A stretch of DNA of 26,806 nucleotides. Source: Dehalococcoidales bacterium (GTDB taxonomy: Bacteria; Chloroflexota; Dehalococcoidia; Dehalococcoidales; GCA-2688105). The stretch is from positions 1 to 26,806 of the forward strand of contig DAOWJS010000037.1 in the NCBI GenBank assembly GCA_030640255.1, read 5' to 3'. Numbering within the stretch: the first letter of the stretch is position 1; each line of letters begins with the position of its first letter. This document shows, piece by piece, positions 1 through 7,389 of this stretch. Position numbers and translations under genes: made by a program. Under the pieces are notes generated by a model. It saw only the letters and a program-made list of their open reading frames with translations, made no database searches and was not told where the DNA came from.

Positions 1-697
1 AACCTTCGATTCCGGGGGTATTTCCATAAAGCCGTCGGAGAAAATGGAGGAGATGAAGGGGGATATGGCTGGAGGTGCGGCGGTTATGGCAGCCATAACT
101 GCCATTGCGCAACTTAAGCCGAAGATTAATGTCATGGCGGTCATTCCGGCTGCCGAAAATCTGCCCGGTGGCAATGCTATAAAGCCGGGTGATGTTCTGA
201 CCGCAATTAATGGTAAGACTATTGAGATTATCTCCACCGATGCTGAGGGACGGCTTATTCTAGCTGACGCTTTAGGCTATGCTAACAAGCTTGGCGCCAA
301 GCTTATGGTTGATGTAGCTACTCTAACCGGAGCCTGTAGAGTAGCCCTGGGTGATGTCTGTAGTGGCGTCTTTGGTAATAATCAGGAGCTGGTGGATAAG
401 GTAATTGCGGCTGGTGCTGACGCCGGGGAGCTTATCTGGCAGATGCCAATGTATGAGCAATATAAGGAGCAAAATAAGAGTGATGTTGCCGATATTAAGA
501 ATACCGGCGGTAGATACGCCGGAGCTATCACTGCGGCCCAGTTTCTAGCTGAGTTCGTGGGTGACACCCCCTGGGTTCATCTGGATATTGCCGGTACTAG
601 TCTAAGCGAAAAGGAGCGAACCTACCTGGTTAAAGGAGCTACCGGGGTGCCGGTTCGCACCCTGGTGAACCTCACCCTGTCTCTGGCTAAAGAGTAA
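1..697 (+). CDS. pepA: Leucyl aminopeptidase (M17 family), 3' part
   Basis: Cytosolic zinc/manganese aminopeptidase that releases N-terminal residues from peptides. The reading frame is open to the left edge (from base 2), so the N-terminal domain is cut off; the first in-frame ATG at base 44 is internal. Visible M17 features are TFDSGGISIKP at the edge (metal-binding Asp and catalytic Lys), the Asp of KGDMAGG, and TDAEGRLILADAL, which supplies the Asp and Glu metal ligands and the catalytic Arg. The family signature is normally NTDAEGRL; here the first residue is Ser (codon near base 232), outside the metal ligands. It ends with TAA at 695-697. The family call is secure, but the true start is outside the window. 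Confidence 0.93.
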   Translation, partial: TFDSGGISIKPSEKMEEMKGDMAGGAAVMAAITAIAQLKPKINVMAVIPAAENLPGGNAIKPGDVLTAINGKTIEIISTDAEGRLILADALGYANKLGAKLMVDVATLTGACRVALGDVCSGVFGNNQELVDKVIAAGADAGELIWQMPMYEQYKEQNKSDVADIKNTGGRYAGAITAAQFLAEFVGDTPWVHLDIAGTSLSEKERTYLVKGATGVPVRTLVNLTLSLAKE

Positions 698-715
698 AAA
701 CGAAGGAGGTAAGTC

Positions 716-775
716 ATGAAGGTTGTAGTTCCACTGGCAGAGGAAGTAACCAGGAGCGTCCTAGCCAAATTCTAG
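716..775 (+). CDS. 19-codon ORF with a very strong ribosome binding site, possible gene remnant
   Basis: A textbook Shine-Dalgarno (AAGGAGGT, 702-709) lies 6 nt before an ATG that opens only 19 codons (begins MKVVVPLAEE, ends VLAKF). No domain is recognisable. It could be the 5' stump of a gene whose body has been lost between pepA and mobA, or a real micropeptide. The other forward frames just downstream also close quickly, so a simple frameshift does not restore a long product. Function unknown. Confidence 0.25.
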   Translation: MKVVVPLAEEVTRSVLAKF

Positions 776-836
776 CTCTAAAATCAAGCCAGCACACAAG
801 GTTTTAGAACCGGCACTGCGGGCAATAAATAATATC

Positions 837-865
837 TTTAAAGGCTGTTGTCTGTGTGGTAAAAT
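837..865 (+). promoter_or_regulatory. Candidate sigma-70-type promoter for mobA-moeA
   Basis: TTTAAA (837-842) and TAAAAT (860-865) are separated by 17 bp and lie about 43 nt before the mobA TTG. They match the -35 and -10 consensus at 4/6 and 5/6. In an AT-rich spacer such a match can arise by chance. Confidence 0.35.
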
Positions 866-908
866 AATGTAAGGGGTAAGGTTTAGGGAAGGAACTGAGA
901 GATATAAT

Positions 909-1529
909 TTGGATATAAGCTGTATTGTTCTTGCCGGTGGCAAGGGCTTGCGCTTGGGACAAAACAAGGCATTAGAAGTTATTGGTAATAGAAGCTTGCT
1001 GCAGCGGGTAATATCTGGCTTTAGCTTCTTTAATAGTGACATTATTATAGTTATTGCTCCCAATCAATCGTTTTCACAGCTTATTGACTACCCAAAGTTG
1101 AGAATAATAACCGATATTTACCCAGGTAAAGGCCCCTTAGGTGGTATCTATACCGGATTAGCGGCATCAGATTCGTTCTATAACCTTGTCGTCGCCTGTG
1201 ATATGCCCTTCCTAAACCAAGCCCTGCTACGTTACATGATACAAATTTCGGTTAGCTTTGACCTAGTAATTCCTAGATTGGGGAATATGGTGGAACCGCT
1301 CCACGCCATTTACTCTAAGGGCTGCCTAGCCCCCCTAGAAGGGCTGCTCAAGCAGGGTAATCTGAGAGTTACCGAACTTCTCACCCTGGTTAGGGTAAGG
1401 TATGTAGAAGCAGTGGAGATTAATAGGTTTGACCCCAAGCACTTGAGCTTTTTCAACATTAATACTGAAGCTGATCTGGAGACGGCGAGGCAACTAACCA
1501 GAGGAGATAGGAGCAATGATAAGCGTTGA
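909..1529 (+). CDS. mobA: Molybdenum cofactor guanylyltransferase MobA
   Basis: Transfers GMP from GTP to molybdopterin to make the guanine dinucleotide form of the molybdenum cofactor, in the cytosol. The 206-residue length fits the family. The nucleotidyltransferase N-terminus shows LAGGKGLRLGQNKA (residues 8-21), GPLGGI (75-80) and the metal-binding Asp of ACDMPF (D98). The start is TTG: the frame is open only from 873, and this TTG places the LAGG motif at the usual distance from the N-terminus; the ribosome binding site is weak. Its last 14 bases overlap moeA, so the two are probably translationally coupled. The pairing with moeA strongly supports the assignment over other NTP transferases of the fold. 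Confidence 0.92.
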   Translation: MDISCIVLAGGKGLRLGQNKALEVIGNRSLLQRVISGFSFFNSDIIIVIAPNQSFSQLIDYPKLRIITDIYPGKGPLGGIYTGLAASDSFYNLVVACDMPFLNQALLRYMIQISVSFDLVIPRLGNMVEPLHAIYSKGCLAPLEGLLKQGNLRVTELLTLVRVRYVEAVEINRFDPKHLSFFNINTEADLETARQLTRGDRSNDKR

Positions 1530-2772
1530 ACAGGCGTTGGAGAAAATTCTTGGCTATGTAGATATTCTGAATGAGGAAGAGAGGTCTATCCTAGACTGCC
1601 TGGGACAGGTTTTGGCTGAGGACGTATCTTCCAATATTGATGTTCCCCCGCTGGATAATACAGCTATGGATGGCTACGCCGTTCTATCCAGGGATACTCA
1701 TGGGGCTAGCCAGCAGTCTCCCCGATTGCTACGGGTTATTGATACCGTGGCGGCTGGCTCCATTTCCAGGCTTAAGTTAGAACCAGGCACAGCTATTCGC
1801 ATTATGACCGGAGCCGCCATCCCCAAGGGTGCCGATAGTGTAGTCAGATTTGAGGATACCGATGAGGCTCAGCGTAAGGGGTCTGCTACCGAAATAGGCA
1901 TTTTAGTTGAGGTAGAGCCGGGCAGAGATGTTCGTCGGGCAGGTGAAGACATTGCTAAGGGGTCAGTAGTATTAAGCCGAGGGGTAATAATCAGACCCTC
2001 AGAGGTTGGTGTTTTGGCCTCATTAGGACGTAGCATAGTAAGGGTTATCCGCCGTCCTACGATAGCTATTTTAGCCACCGGAGATGAGCTGGTAGACATC
2101 AATCAACCTCTGCCGGCAGGTAAAATATACAATAGCAATTCTTATAGCCTGGCGGCCCTGGTTCGGCGCTACGGCGGCATCCCCAAGCTCCTGGGGATAG
2201 CCCTAGATAGCGAAGATTCAGTAGTCGCCGGGCTCCGTCACGGACTGGATGCTGATATGCTGATAACTACCGGTGGTGTCTCTGCCGGAGACTATGATGT
2301 GGTCAAGGATGTTTTGGCTAAACAGGGTGAAATTGATTTCTGGACAGTTCGGATGAAACCGGGGAAACCGCTAGCCTTTGGTATGATTAGAGGGCGTGAC
2401 CCGGCGGGCGGAGTTACCAACATACCCCACCTTGGTTTACCCGGCAATCCGGTTAGCTCTATGGTTACCTTTGAGCTATTTGTTCGCCCGGCTATCCTTA
2501 AAATGATGGGTAAGAAAAATTTGACCAAGCCTACTGTAGAAGCAGTGATAGAAGAACCTATTGTAAACACTGATGGGCGCCGCATCTTCGCTCGGGCGGT
2601 AGTTGAAAAGAGGAATGGTCAATACTTCGCTCGGCTAACCGGTCCTCAGGGTTCGGGGATTTTAACCTCTATGAGCTTAGCCAATGGGTTAGTGATTGTT
2701 CCCGAGGATGAGCCCGGGGTGAAGAAAGGGGATGTAGTTCAGGTGATGATGCTAGATTGGAATGAGGAGTGA
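1516..2772 (+). CDS. moeA: Molybdopterin molybdenumtransferase MoeA
   Basis: Inserts molybdate into adenylylated molybdopterin, the last step before nucleotide attachment by MobA. The 418-residue length is normal. Visible hallmarks are PPLDNTAMDGYAV (44-56), IMTGAAIPKGADSVVRFED (96-114), the MoCF-fold ATGDEL (187-192), TTGGVSAGDYD (251-261), MKPGKPLAFG (280-289) and GLPGNPVSSMVTFE (307-320). The ATG at 1516 follows GGAG and sits inside the end of mobA. A cofactor locus implies molybdo- or tungsto-enzymes elsewhere in the genome, such as formate dehydrogenase-like or reductase proteins; none is in this window. Confidence 0.95.
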   Translation: MISVEQALEKILGYVDILNEEERSILDCLGQVLAEDVSSNIDVPPLDNTAMDGYAVLSRDTHGASQQSPRLLRVIDTVAAGSISRLKLEPGTAIRIMTGAAIPKGADSVVRFEDTDEAQRKGSATEIGILVEVEPGRDVRRAGEDIAKGSVVLSRGVIIRPSEVGVLASLGRSIVRVIRRPTIAILATGDELVDINQPLPAGKIYNSNSYSLAALVRRYGGIPKLLGIALDSEDSVVAGLRHGLDADMLITTGGVSAGDYDVVKDVLAKQGEIDFWTVRMKPGKPLAFGMIRGRDPAGGVTNIPHLGLPGNPVSSMVTFELFVRPAILKMMGKKNLTKPTVEAVIEEPIVNTDGRRIFARAVVEKRNGQYFARLTGPQGSGILTSMSLANGLVIVPEDEPGVKKGDVVQVMMLDWNEE

Positions 2773-2775
2773 GCT

Positions 2776-3507
2776 TTGATATTTGAGGCTTCAGAGTTTA
2801 TTTTTAAACCACCATCGGCAATATCTCGGGCGCGACGGGTTTTGATTAAACCCAGCGCATGCTATCCGGTATCATACCCGGTAACTACCAGCCGGGATAT
2901 ACTATCGGTGATAATAGAAGGTATCAGGCAGGTCAGTGATGCCGATATTCTTATCCTTGAAGGCACCCCTGGAGGTGAACCAATCTACCCGATATACGAG
3001 GCCTTAGGTTACAATTTCCCCCGGGTGTTGATGCTGGATGTGAAGGACTGCATCTGGGTGGAGGTAGATAACCCTCTACCCAAGCCATTAGCGATACCAA
3101 CCTTCTGGATACCTAATGTTATCCTGTCTAGCGACTATTTGATAACGGTGGCTCCGTTAAAGGTGGTTAATGATGGAGGCAGTCTTAGCATAATGAACCT
3201 GCTCACCGCTCTGCCCAGCAGCAAGTATAATGGTGAGGCAAAAGGTGGCTGGAGGGCGCTTCATAGTCTGGGGATTGACAAGGTAGTGGCTGACCTCTAC
3301 TTTACTCTACCCTTTGACCTGGGGATTATAGAAGCCCGCCAAAAGTTCGTTGGCCGGGATGACCCCATTCAGGGTGAGGTTGAGGAGTATGGCAAGATAT
3401 TTATTGGTGAGCCTTACGAGGTAGATGGCGAAGCTTCACAGATACTAGGGCTTACGACAAAGTATCTTGACTTGATTAGGGTAGCCAAGGTAGATTTTGA
3501 GACCTAA
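2776..3507 (+). CDS. DUF362 domain protein
   Basis: A 243-residue protein with the DUF362 pattern: VLIKPSACYPVSYPVTT near residues 22-38, an acidic DADILILEG segment (residues 54-62), and the later YLITVAPLKV...LSIMNLLTALPSSKY block. DUF362 proteins are often fused to ferredoxin domains, but no Cys cluster is present here. The start is TTG at 2776, 3 nt after the moeA stop, with GAGGAG inside the end of moeA as the ribosome binding site, so it is co-transcribed with mobA-moeA. The molecular function of DUF362 is not established, and a role linked to molybdenum cofactor or metalloenzymes is only suggested by position. Confidence 0.7.
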   Translation: MIFEASEFIFKPPSAISRARRVLIKPSACYPVSYPVTTSRDILSVIIEGIRQVSDADILILEGTPGGEPIYPIYEALGYNFPRVLMLDVKDCIWVEVDNPLPKPLAIPTFWIPNVILSSDYLITVAPLKVVNDGGSLSIMNLLTALPSSKYNGEAKGGWRALHSLGIDKVVADLYFTLPFDLGIIEARQKFVGRDDPIQGEVEEYGKIFIGEPYEVDGEASQILGLTTKYLDLIRVAKVDFET

Positions 3508-3528
3508 ATTCTTAGTATAAATAGTTTT

Positions 3529-3930
3529 GTGGATAGAGAAAATTTAACCACTGAACAAGTTAAACAGCGCTGGTTTATTGATTTAGACTGGTATCAGCAG
3601 AATAATCGCTCATTTCTTGCCCTGGCTCAAAGGTACCTGTGCCCCAAGTGCCGTGAGCAGCTAAAGGGAGAGATGGCAGCGGGTGACCTTTTGACTGCCA
3701 TTAAAGATTGCTGCTCCCAGACGCCGGGGTTTATTACCGGTGAGTTACCTATTTTAGATAGTATATTTCGCCTTTTCCTGGCTAATGGCAATCAGCCCCT
3801 TGATGTGGAGGCATTGGGGACGCAGTTAAGTGAATGGCGGGGCGGAGATACCTACCGCACCTCACCTGAGATTCTGTCTCGCCTCCTCAACAATGACCAA
3901 TTCTACGGGCTACGAGAGGTTAAAGATTAG
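3529..3930 (+). CDS. Hypothetical 133-aa protein with a CPKC pair
   Basis: A soluble protein of 133 residues that I do not recognise. It is rich in charged and aromatic residues and carries CPKC (C38, C41) plus an adjacent Cys pair (C61, C62), which together could bind one metal ion such as zinc. No membrane segment or signal peptide is seen. The GTG start at 3529 has only a weak ribosome binding site. It lies 21 nt after the DUF362 gene and probably shares its transcript. Codon use resembles the neighbours, so it looks like a resident gene. Confidence 0.65.
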   Translation: MDRENLTTEQVKQRWFIDLDWYQQNNRSFLALAQRYLCPKCREQLKGEMAAGDLLTAIKDCCSQTPGFITGELPILDSIFRLFLANGNQPLDVEALGTQLSEWRGGDTYRTSPEILSRLLNNDQFYGLREVKD

Positions 3931-3953
3931 CCGTGCCTGCTAATCAAGCCGGG

Positions 3954-4238
3954 CTAATACCTTATACCAAAGCCGGGGTAGCTTCCGGTATATTCTGACC
4001 AGTTGGTTATCACCTTTTCTACTACAGCTGCCGGCGGTCCGACCCTAAGGTAGTCAACCAGCTTTTGTAGTTTCCTTCTTTCCCCTTCGGCGTTTACCTC
4101 CACTGCTTCCTCACCATGCAGGTTGCGCACATAGCCGATTAGACCTAGCTCGGTAGCCCATCGGGAGGCGAAGGCACGGAAGAAAACGCCTTGAACATAG
4201 CCATATACTATTACCTGAACCGAGGCTAAATCAGTCAT
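3954..4238 (-). CDS. acyP: Acylphosphatase
   Basis: A small cytosolic enzyme (94 residues, normal length) that hydrolyses acylphosphates such as acetyl- or carbamoyl-phosphate. The signature VYGYVQGVFFRAF (residues 11-23) carries the substrate-binding Arg (R21), and GYVRNLHG (35-42) carries the catalytic Asn (N39). The ATG at 4238 begins 9 nt after the stop of the radical SAM gene, so the two are probably co-transcribed. The pairing has no obvious pathway meaning. Confidence 0.92.
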   Translation of the reverse strand: MTDLASVQVIVYGYVQGVFFRAFASRWATELGLIGYVRNLHGEEAVEVNAEGERRKLQKLVDYLRVGPPAAVVEKVITNWSEYTGSYPGFGIRY

Positions 4239-4247
4239 TATTCCACT

Positions 4248-5177
4248 TTATCTCGGGATGAGCTTTAGCAGGAATTGATGCCTGTCCAATCGGTTTAGAC
4301 CTTGCCGGTGAGCCAGGTCAATAGCCTCGTAGAACTCCTGTCTACTTACCGGACGGGCTAGCTGCGGTATATCAAAGGCTTTATGGCAGGGGTGATACTG
4401 AGCCATAATGTTCAGGTAGGTATTGGTAGAGACCTCTTTAGCCAGGAAACGCACCACCCCCTGAGTTCCCGCCAACCGGTTAGGTAGCACCAGGTGCCGC
4501 ACCAGAAGACCCCGTACGGCTATACCCTGCTCATCTAGCTGAAGGTCACCCCCCTGACGGTACATTTCCCTGATGGCGGCTTTATTTACCTGAGGATATT
4601 CCTCTATCCCCGATAATTGCTCAGCGGTCTTTTCATCGGAATACTTCATATCCGGCATATAGATGTCAACAATCCCATCCAATAACTTCAGGGTTTCCAC
4701 TGAATCATAGCCGCCGGTGTTATAGACCAAGGGCAGATGAAGCCCCCGGCTCACCGCCAGCTCCAGAGCCTCTAAAATGTAAGGCACTACATGGGTTGGG
4801 GAGACCAGATTTATATTGTGACACCCCTTTACCTGGAGGGAGAGCATCATCCCGGCTAGCTCTTCAGTGCCAACAGGACTGCCTTCACCTAACTGGCTTA
4901 TCGTATAGTTCTGGCAGAAAACGCATCGTAGATTACAGTAGGTGAAAAAGATGGTTCCCGAGCCATGCTCCCCTACCAGGGGTGCTTCTTCCCCAAAGTG
5001 GGGTCCATAGCTGGAAACCACGACCTGCTGGGTAACTCGGCACTCTCCGCTTTCACCAGCCAAGCGATTAACCCGGCAATGGCGAGGGCAAAGGCAGCAC
5101 TCCTCCAGTATTGATTTGGCTTTCTCAACCCTAGCCTTTAACTCTCCAGTACTATGAAGCTGTTGGTAAGCGGCTAT
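4248..5177 (-). CDS. PflX-like radical SAM protein (COG1313 type), probable AUA start
   Basis: A radical SAM iron-sulfur protein related to pyruvate-formate-lyase activating enzymes; the substrate is unknown. CNLRCVFC gives the cluster-binding CxxxCxxC (C81, C85, C88 in the extended protein). The nearest standard start, TTG at 5063, would cut off a family-typical N-terminal block. Upstream of it the frame stays open and encodes STGELKARVEKA, then CCLCPRHC, then VNRLAGESGEC, as in COG1313 proteins. The frame is open back to a stop near 5218, and no ATG, GTG or TTG lies before 5063. An ATA at 5177 has GAGGAG (5191-5186) 8 nt upstream, a good ribosome binding distance, giving 309 residues. So either AUA is the start or the sequence has a single-base error there. 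It follows the small basic protein gene directly. Confidence 0.82.
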   Translation of the reverse strand: MAAYQQLHSTGELKARVEKAKSILEECCLCPRHCRVNRLAGESGECRVTQQVVVSSYGPHFGEEAPLVGEHGSGTIFFTYCNLRCVFCQNYTISQLGEGSPVGTEELAGMMLSLQVKGCHNINLVSPTHVVPYILEALELAVSRGLHLPLVYNTGGYDSVETLKLLDGIVDIYMPDMKYSDEKTAEQLSGIEEYPQVNKAAIREMYRQGGDLQLDEQGIAVRGLLVRHLVLPNRLAGTQGVVRFLAKEVSTNTYLNIMAQYHPCHKAFDIPQLARPVSRQEFYEAIDLAHRQGLNRLDRHQFLLKLIPR

Positions 5178-5182
5178 CTCTC

Positions 5183-5326
5183 CTACTCCTCTTCCTTGCC
5201 TTCCTTCTTTCCCTTCCTAATTACTTCAACAGTCACCGGAGGCGGCAAGATAGTATCCACCGATATTTTCTTGGCATCCTTTTTGGATTTCTTCGGTTCT
5301 CTATGTCGGTAATCTCGTCTCCCCAT
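5183..5326 (-). CDS. Small basic protein, 47 aa
   Basis: A short, highly charged, Lys/Arg-rich protein (starts MGRRDYRHREPKKSKKDAKK, ends in an acidic GKEEE tail) with a hydrophobic DTILPPPVTVEV stretch in the middle. The ATG at 5326 is preceded by GAGGGG at suitable spacing. It lies between rnc and the radical SAM gene on the same strand, and its end provides the ribosome binding site for that gene. Such basic tails suggest nucleic acid or ribosome binding, but I recognise no family. Confidence 0.55.
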   Translation of the reverse strand: MGRRDYRHREPKKSKKDAKKISVDTILPPPVTVEVIRKGKKEGKEEE

Positions 5327-5386
5327 AGTAACCCCTCTATTTGAGTAGCGGACTGATTGTTCTAATTGAAGTTTAGCAAAGGAGGG

Positions 5387-6139
5387 CTATTCTGTAAAGT
5401 TAGCTGAGAATCTTTCTAATGCTGAGCGAGCCGCTTCAGTCTCGGCCGCTTTCTTGCTTTTGCCTGAGCCCTTCCCCAGCACTATATCACCGGTTCTCAC
5501 CTCAACAGTGAATCTCTTGTCGTGGTCTGGACCCACGGCTTCTATAACATCGTAGACCGGTGCCGGCTGCCCCCCAGCCTGAATAAGCTCCTGCAGTTGT
5601 GATTTATAATCAACCCCCACCCCCTGGCTAACTACTTCCTCTAGCTCTTTGCCGAATAACCTCAGGATAAAGTCGCTGGCGGTAGCTGAGCCCTGGTCAA
5701 GGAAAATAGCGCCTATCACCGCCTCTAAAGCCCTGGCCAGGTTAGCCGGCTTACGCCGCCCACCGCTGGCTTCTTCACCCTTTCCCAGATAGAGATAGTC
5801 GCCAAGCTCAACGGTTCTGGCAATGCGGTCCAGTGTATCCTGACAAACCAGAGCGGCACGGAGCTTGGTCATCTCCCCCTCGGTGAAGTGAGGAAAGTCC
5901 TGATATAGCCTTTCAGCAACTACCAGACCCAAAACGGCGTCGCCCAAAAATTCAAGCCTTTCGTTAGAGGCTGAGGCAAATCCGGGGTTCTCGTTAATGT
6001 AGGAGCGGTGAACCAGAGCTTGCTCCAGCAGGGATGGGTCATTAAAGGAGACGCCCAGAATTTCTTGCCAAGCAGCTAAATCAGCCAAAGCTATAGCTTC
6101 CTTCCCTAAATAGCGTCGTAGCTTAGCATAAATGGTCAA
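5387..6139 (-). CDS. rnc: Ribonuclease III
   Basis: Endoribonuclease for double-stranded RNA, used in rRNA and mRNA processing. The 250-residue protein has the catalytic domain (about 26-160) with signature NERLEFLGDAVL (residues 59-70), and a C-terminal double-stranded RNA-binding domain (about 178-243; ends GKSKKAAETEAARSAL). E60, E63 and D67 match E. coli E38, E41 and D45. The second catalytic pair is odd: families usually have A-D-A-x-E-A, but here it is ARALEA, so the position of E. coli D114 is Arg (R136, codon near 5734-5732) while E117 is kept (E139). The start is TTG at 6139; the upstream ribosome binding site is weak, so a slightly later start is possible. Confidence 0.93.
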   Translation of the reverse strand: MTIYAKLRRYLGKEAIALADLAAWQEILGVSFNDPSLLEQALVHRSYINENPGFASASNERLEFLGDAVLGLVVAERLYQDFPHFTEGEMTKLRAALVCQDTLDRIARTVELGDYLYLGKGEEASGGRRKPANLARALEAVIGAIFLDQGSATASDFILRLFGKELEEVVSQGVGVDYKSQLQELIQAGGQPAPVYDVIEAVGPDHDKRFTVEVRTGDIVLGKGSGKSKKAAETEAARSALERFSANFTE

Positions 6140-6162
6140 GCCAACTATGTCAATTCTCTAAA

Positions 6163-6372
6163 TTTATCAACCTCACCCCCTTGAGATTATTTTTTGAAGG
6201 GCTTCGCCCTTCAAACTACCCAATAAGCGCCTCTATTTCGTAACGGGGAGTTTTTAGAGGGCGAAGCCCGTCTAACGATAATTATCTTCTCCTTAGTAGG
6301 GGATAGTCCTTGAAGGAGAATTAAAGAGGGAGGGTTACCTCATAAAAACCTAAAGGGGATAGGGTTACCAAA
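6163..6372. repeat. Intergenic repeat element A
   Basis: Fills the gap between rnc and tRNA-Gln. It begins with TTTATCAACCTCACCCCCTT, the shared end of this window's intergenic repeats, and finishes with a degenerate inward-facing AGGGTTACC end. Inside are two palindromes, one with core GAAGGGCTTCGCCCTTC (6194-6214) and a similar one at 6255-6274. No coding capacity is apparent. Confidence 0.7.
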
Positions 6373-6392
6373 TATTTTCAAATTATCCCTTA

Positions 6393-6421
6393 TTGTCGTA
6401 GATACAACTACATGCTATAAT
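6393..6421 (+). promoter_or_regulatory. Promoter of tRNA-Gln
   Basis: TTGTCG (6393-6398) and a perfect TATAAT (6416-6421) with a 17-bp spacer, ending 10 nt before the tRNA. This is the best sigma-70-type promoter seen in the window. Confidence 0.75.
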
Positions 6422-6431
6422 GTTGACGCGT

Positions 6432-6505
6432 TGGGGAATAGTCTAGCGGTAGGACGGCGGACTCTGGATCCGTTAGGGTAGGTTCGAATCCTACTTCCCC
6501 AGCCA
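6432..6505 (+). tRNA. tRNA-Gln (anticodon CTG)
   Basis: The cloverleaf can be folded by eye. Acceptor TGGGGAA pairs with TTCCCCA, anticodon stem GCGGA/TCCGT encloses the loop CTCTGGA with anticodon CTG (reads CAG), and T stem GTAGG/CCTAC encloses TTCGAAT. The U1:A72 pair is typical of tRNA-Gln. The discriminator is G and CCA is encoded (6503-6505). Confidence 0.95.
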
Positions 6506-6553
6506 TCCTTCATCCTTCTGGTGTGTAGTTGGGGAAAGAGAGGTGAATTAGGT

Positions 6554-6775
6554 ATGCCGGATTATAAATTTACAGTAGTGGTAGAACGAGATGAGGATGG
6601 GCTTTATGTAGCTTCTGTTCCGCTTCTTCAGGGCTGCTATACTCAGGGAAAAACCTATGAAGAGGCCTTGGAGAACATTAAGGATGCCATCAGGTTACAT
6701 ATTGAGGCTCGTCAGGCATTAGGAGAGCCTGTCCCCATAGAAGTTGCTGTTGACGAGGTACGAGTAGTTGCCTAA
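6554..6775 (+). CDS. hicB: HicB family antitoxin, first pair
   Basis: A 73-residue partial-RNase-H-fold antitoxin domain of the HicB type: YKFTVVVERDEDGLYVASVPLLQGC, then GKTYEEALENIKDAIRLHIEA. It would bind and neutralise the HicA protein encoded directly after it. No C-terminal DNA-binding domain is present, so this is the short, single-domain form. I chose ATG 6554 because GAGAGGTG (6539-6546) sits in front of it; an in-frame GTG at 6521 has no such site and would lie only 15 nt after the tRNA. The gene overlaps hicA by 8 nt. Confidence 0.88.
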   Translation: MPDYKFTVVVERDEDGLYVASVPLLQGCYTQGKTYEEALENIKDAIRLHIEARQALGEPVPIEVAVDEVRVVA

Positions 6776-6992
6776 ACTTAGACCGGCTAAGCCCGACGAG
6801 GTGACACGGATATTAGAAAGGTTAGGATTTACTTGCATTCGCCAAAGCGGAAGCCATGCCATTTATTACCATGCTGATGGCAGATGGACAACCGTGCCGA
6901 TACATAAAGGCAGAGATTTAGGGAAGGGCATCTTAAGGAAAATTCTCAAGGATGTGAAAATAAGTGCTGACGAGTTTGAACAACTGCGCTAA
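6768..6992 (+). CDS. hicA: HicA family mRNA interferase toxin, first pair
   Basis: A 74-residue toxin with the double-stranded-RNA-binding-like HicA fold that cleaves mRNA. The catalytic His is in QSGSHAIYYH, followed by the usual TTVPIHKGRDLGKGILRKIL block. The start is TTG at 6768 inside the end of hicB (8-nt overlap). The antitoxin-first order and overlap suit co-translation. It appears intact and the key His is present. Confidence 0.9.
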   Translation: MPKLRPAKPDEVTRILERLGFTCIRQSGSHAIYYHADGRWTTVPIHKGRDLGKGILRKILKDVKISADEFEQLR

Positions 6993-7143
6993 GGGTATAG
7001 AAGTAATAGCTTATTAAGCAATTGTTACATTCTCGGATAGAATAAAAGCAACTGCTGGAGGGCTGGAATTAGCTGCTTCTTCTCGAATGTAAGTTCGGGA
7101 ACTGTCCAGAGTGGCCAGCCAGCTAATGAGAAGGGGTCAACCG

Positions 7144-7362
7144 ATGACATTAATACGGGATATTATAGAGAGCGCAGTGATGCCGTCAGCGCTTATGTTA
7201 TACTTGCTCATAGTTTTTCCAGCCTATGCTTTGTCAAAGCAAGAGCTTATCGCTGGAGGATATACTACATCTTTTGTTGATGCTGCCTTCAGGTTTGGCT
7301 TTGCGTTTTTTATTGGCGTAGCAATTTGGTGGATTTTGCAGCGGTTTTGGCAAAGGAGTTAG
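7144..7362 (+). CDS. Small two-helix membrane protein, unknown
   Basis: A 72-residue protein with two predicted membrane helices (PSALMLYLLIVFPAYAL and FGFAFFIGVAIWWIL) and a basic C-terminal end (QRFWQRS). I recognise no family. ATG 7144 is preferred because GAAGGGG (7130-7136) precedes it at 7 nt; in-frame upstream starts at 7126 (ATG) and 7111 (GTG) lack a good site. It sits alone between the two HicBA pairs and is AT-rich, like cargo rather than core DNA. Confidence 0.5.
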   Translation: MTLIRDIIESAVMPSALMLYLLIVFPAYALSKQELIAGGYTTSFVDAAFRFGFAFFIGVAIWWILQRFWQRS

Positions 7363-7389
7363 CAGCTCTCGTAATTTGGGTACAAGAAA

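Noticed and set aside
3925..3945. Hairpin GATTAGC-loop-GCTAATC at the mobA-moeA / acylphosphatase convergence
   Set aside because: The stem is only 7 bp and AT-leaning, and no T-run follows on either strand, so I do not call it a terminator.
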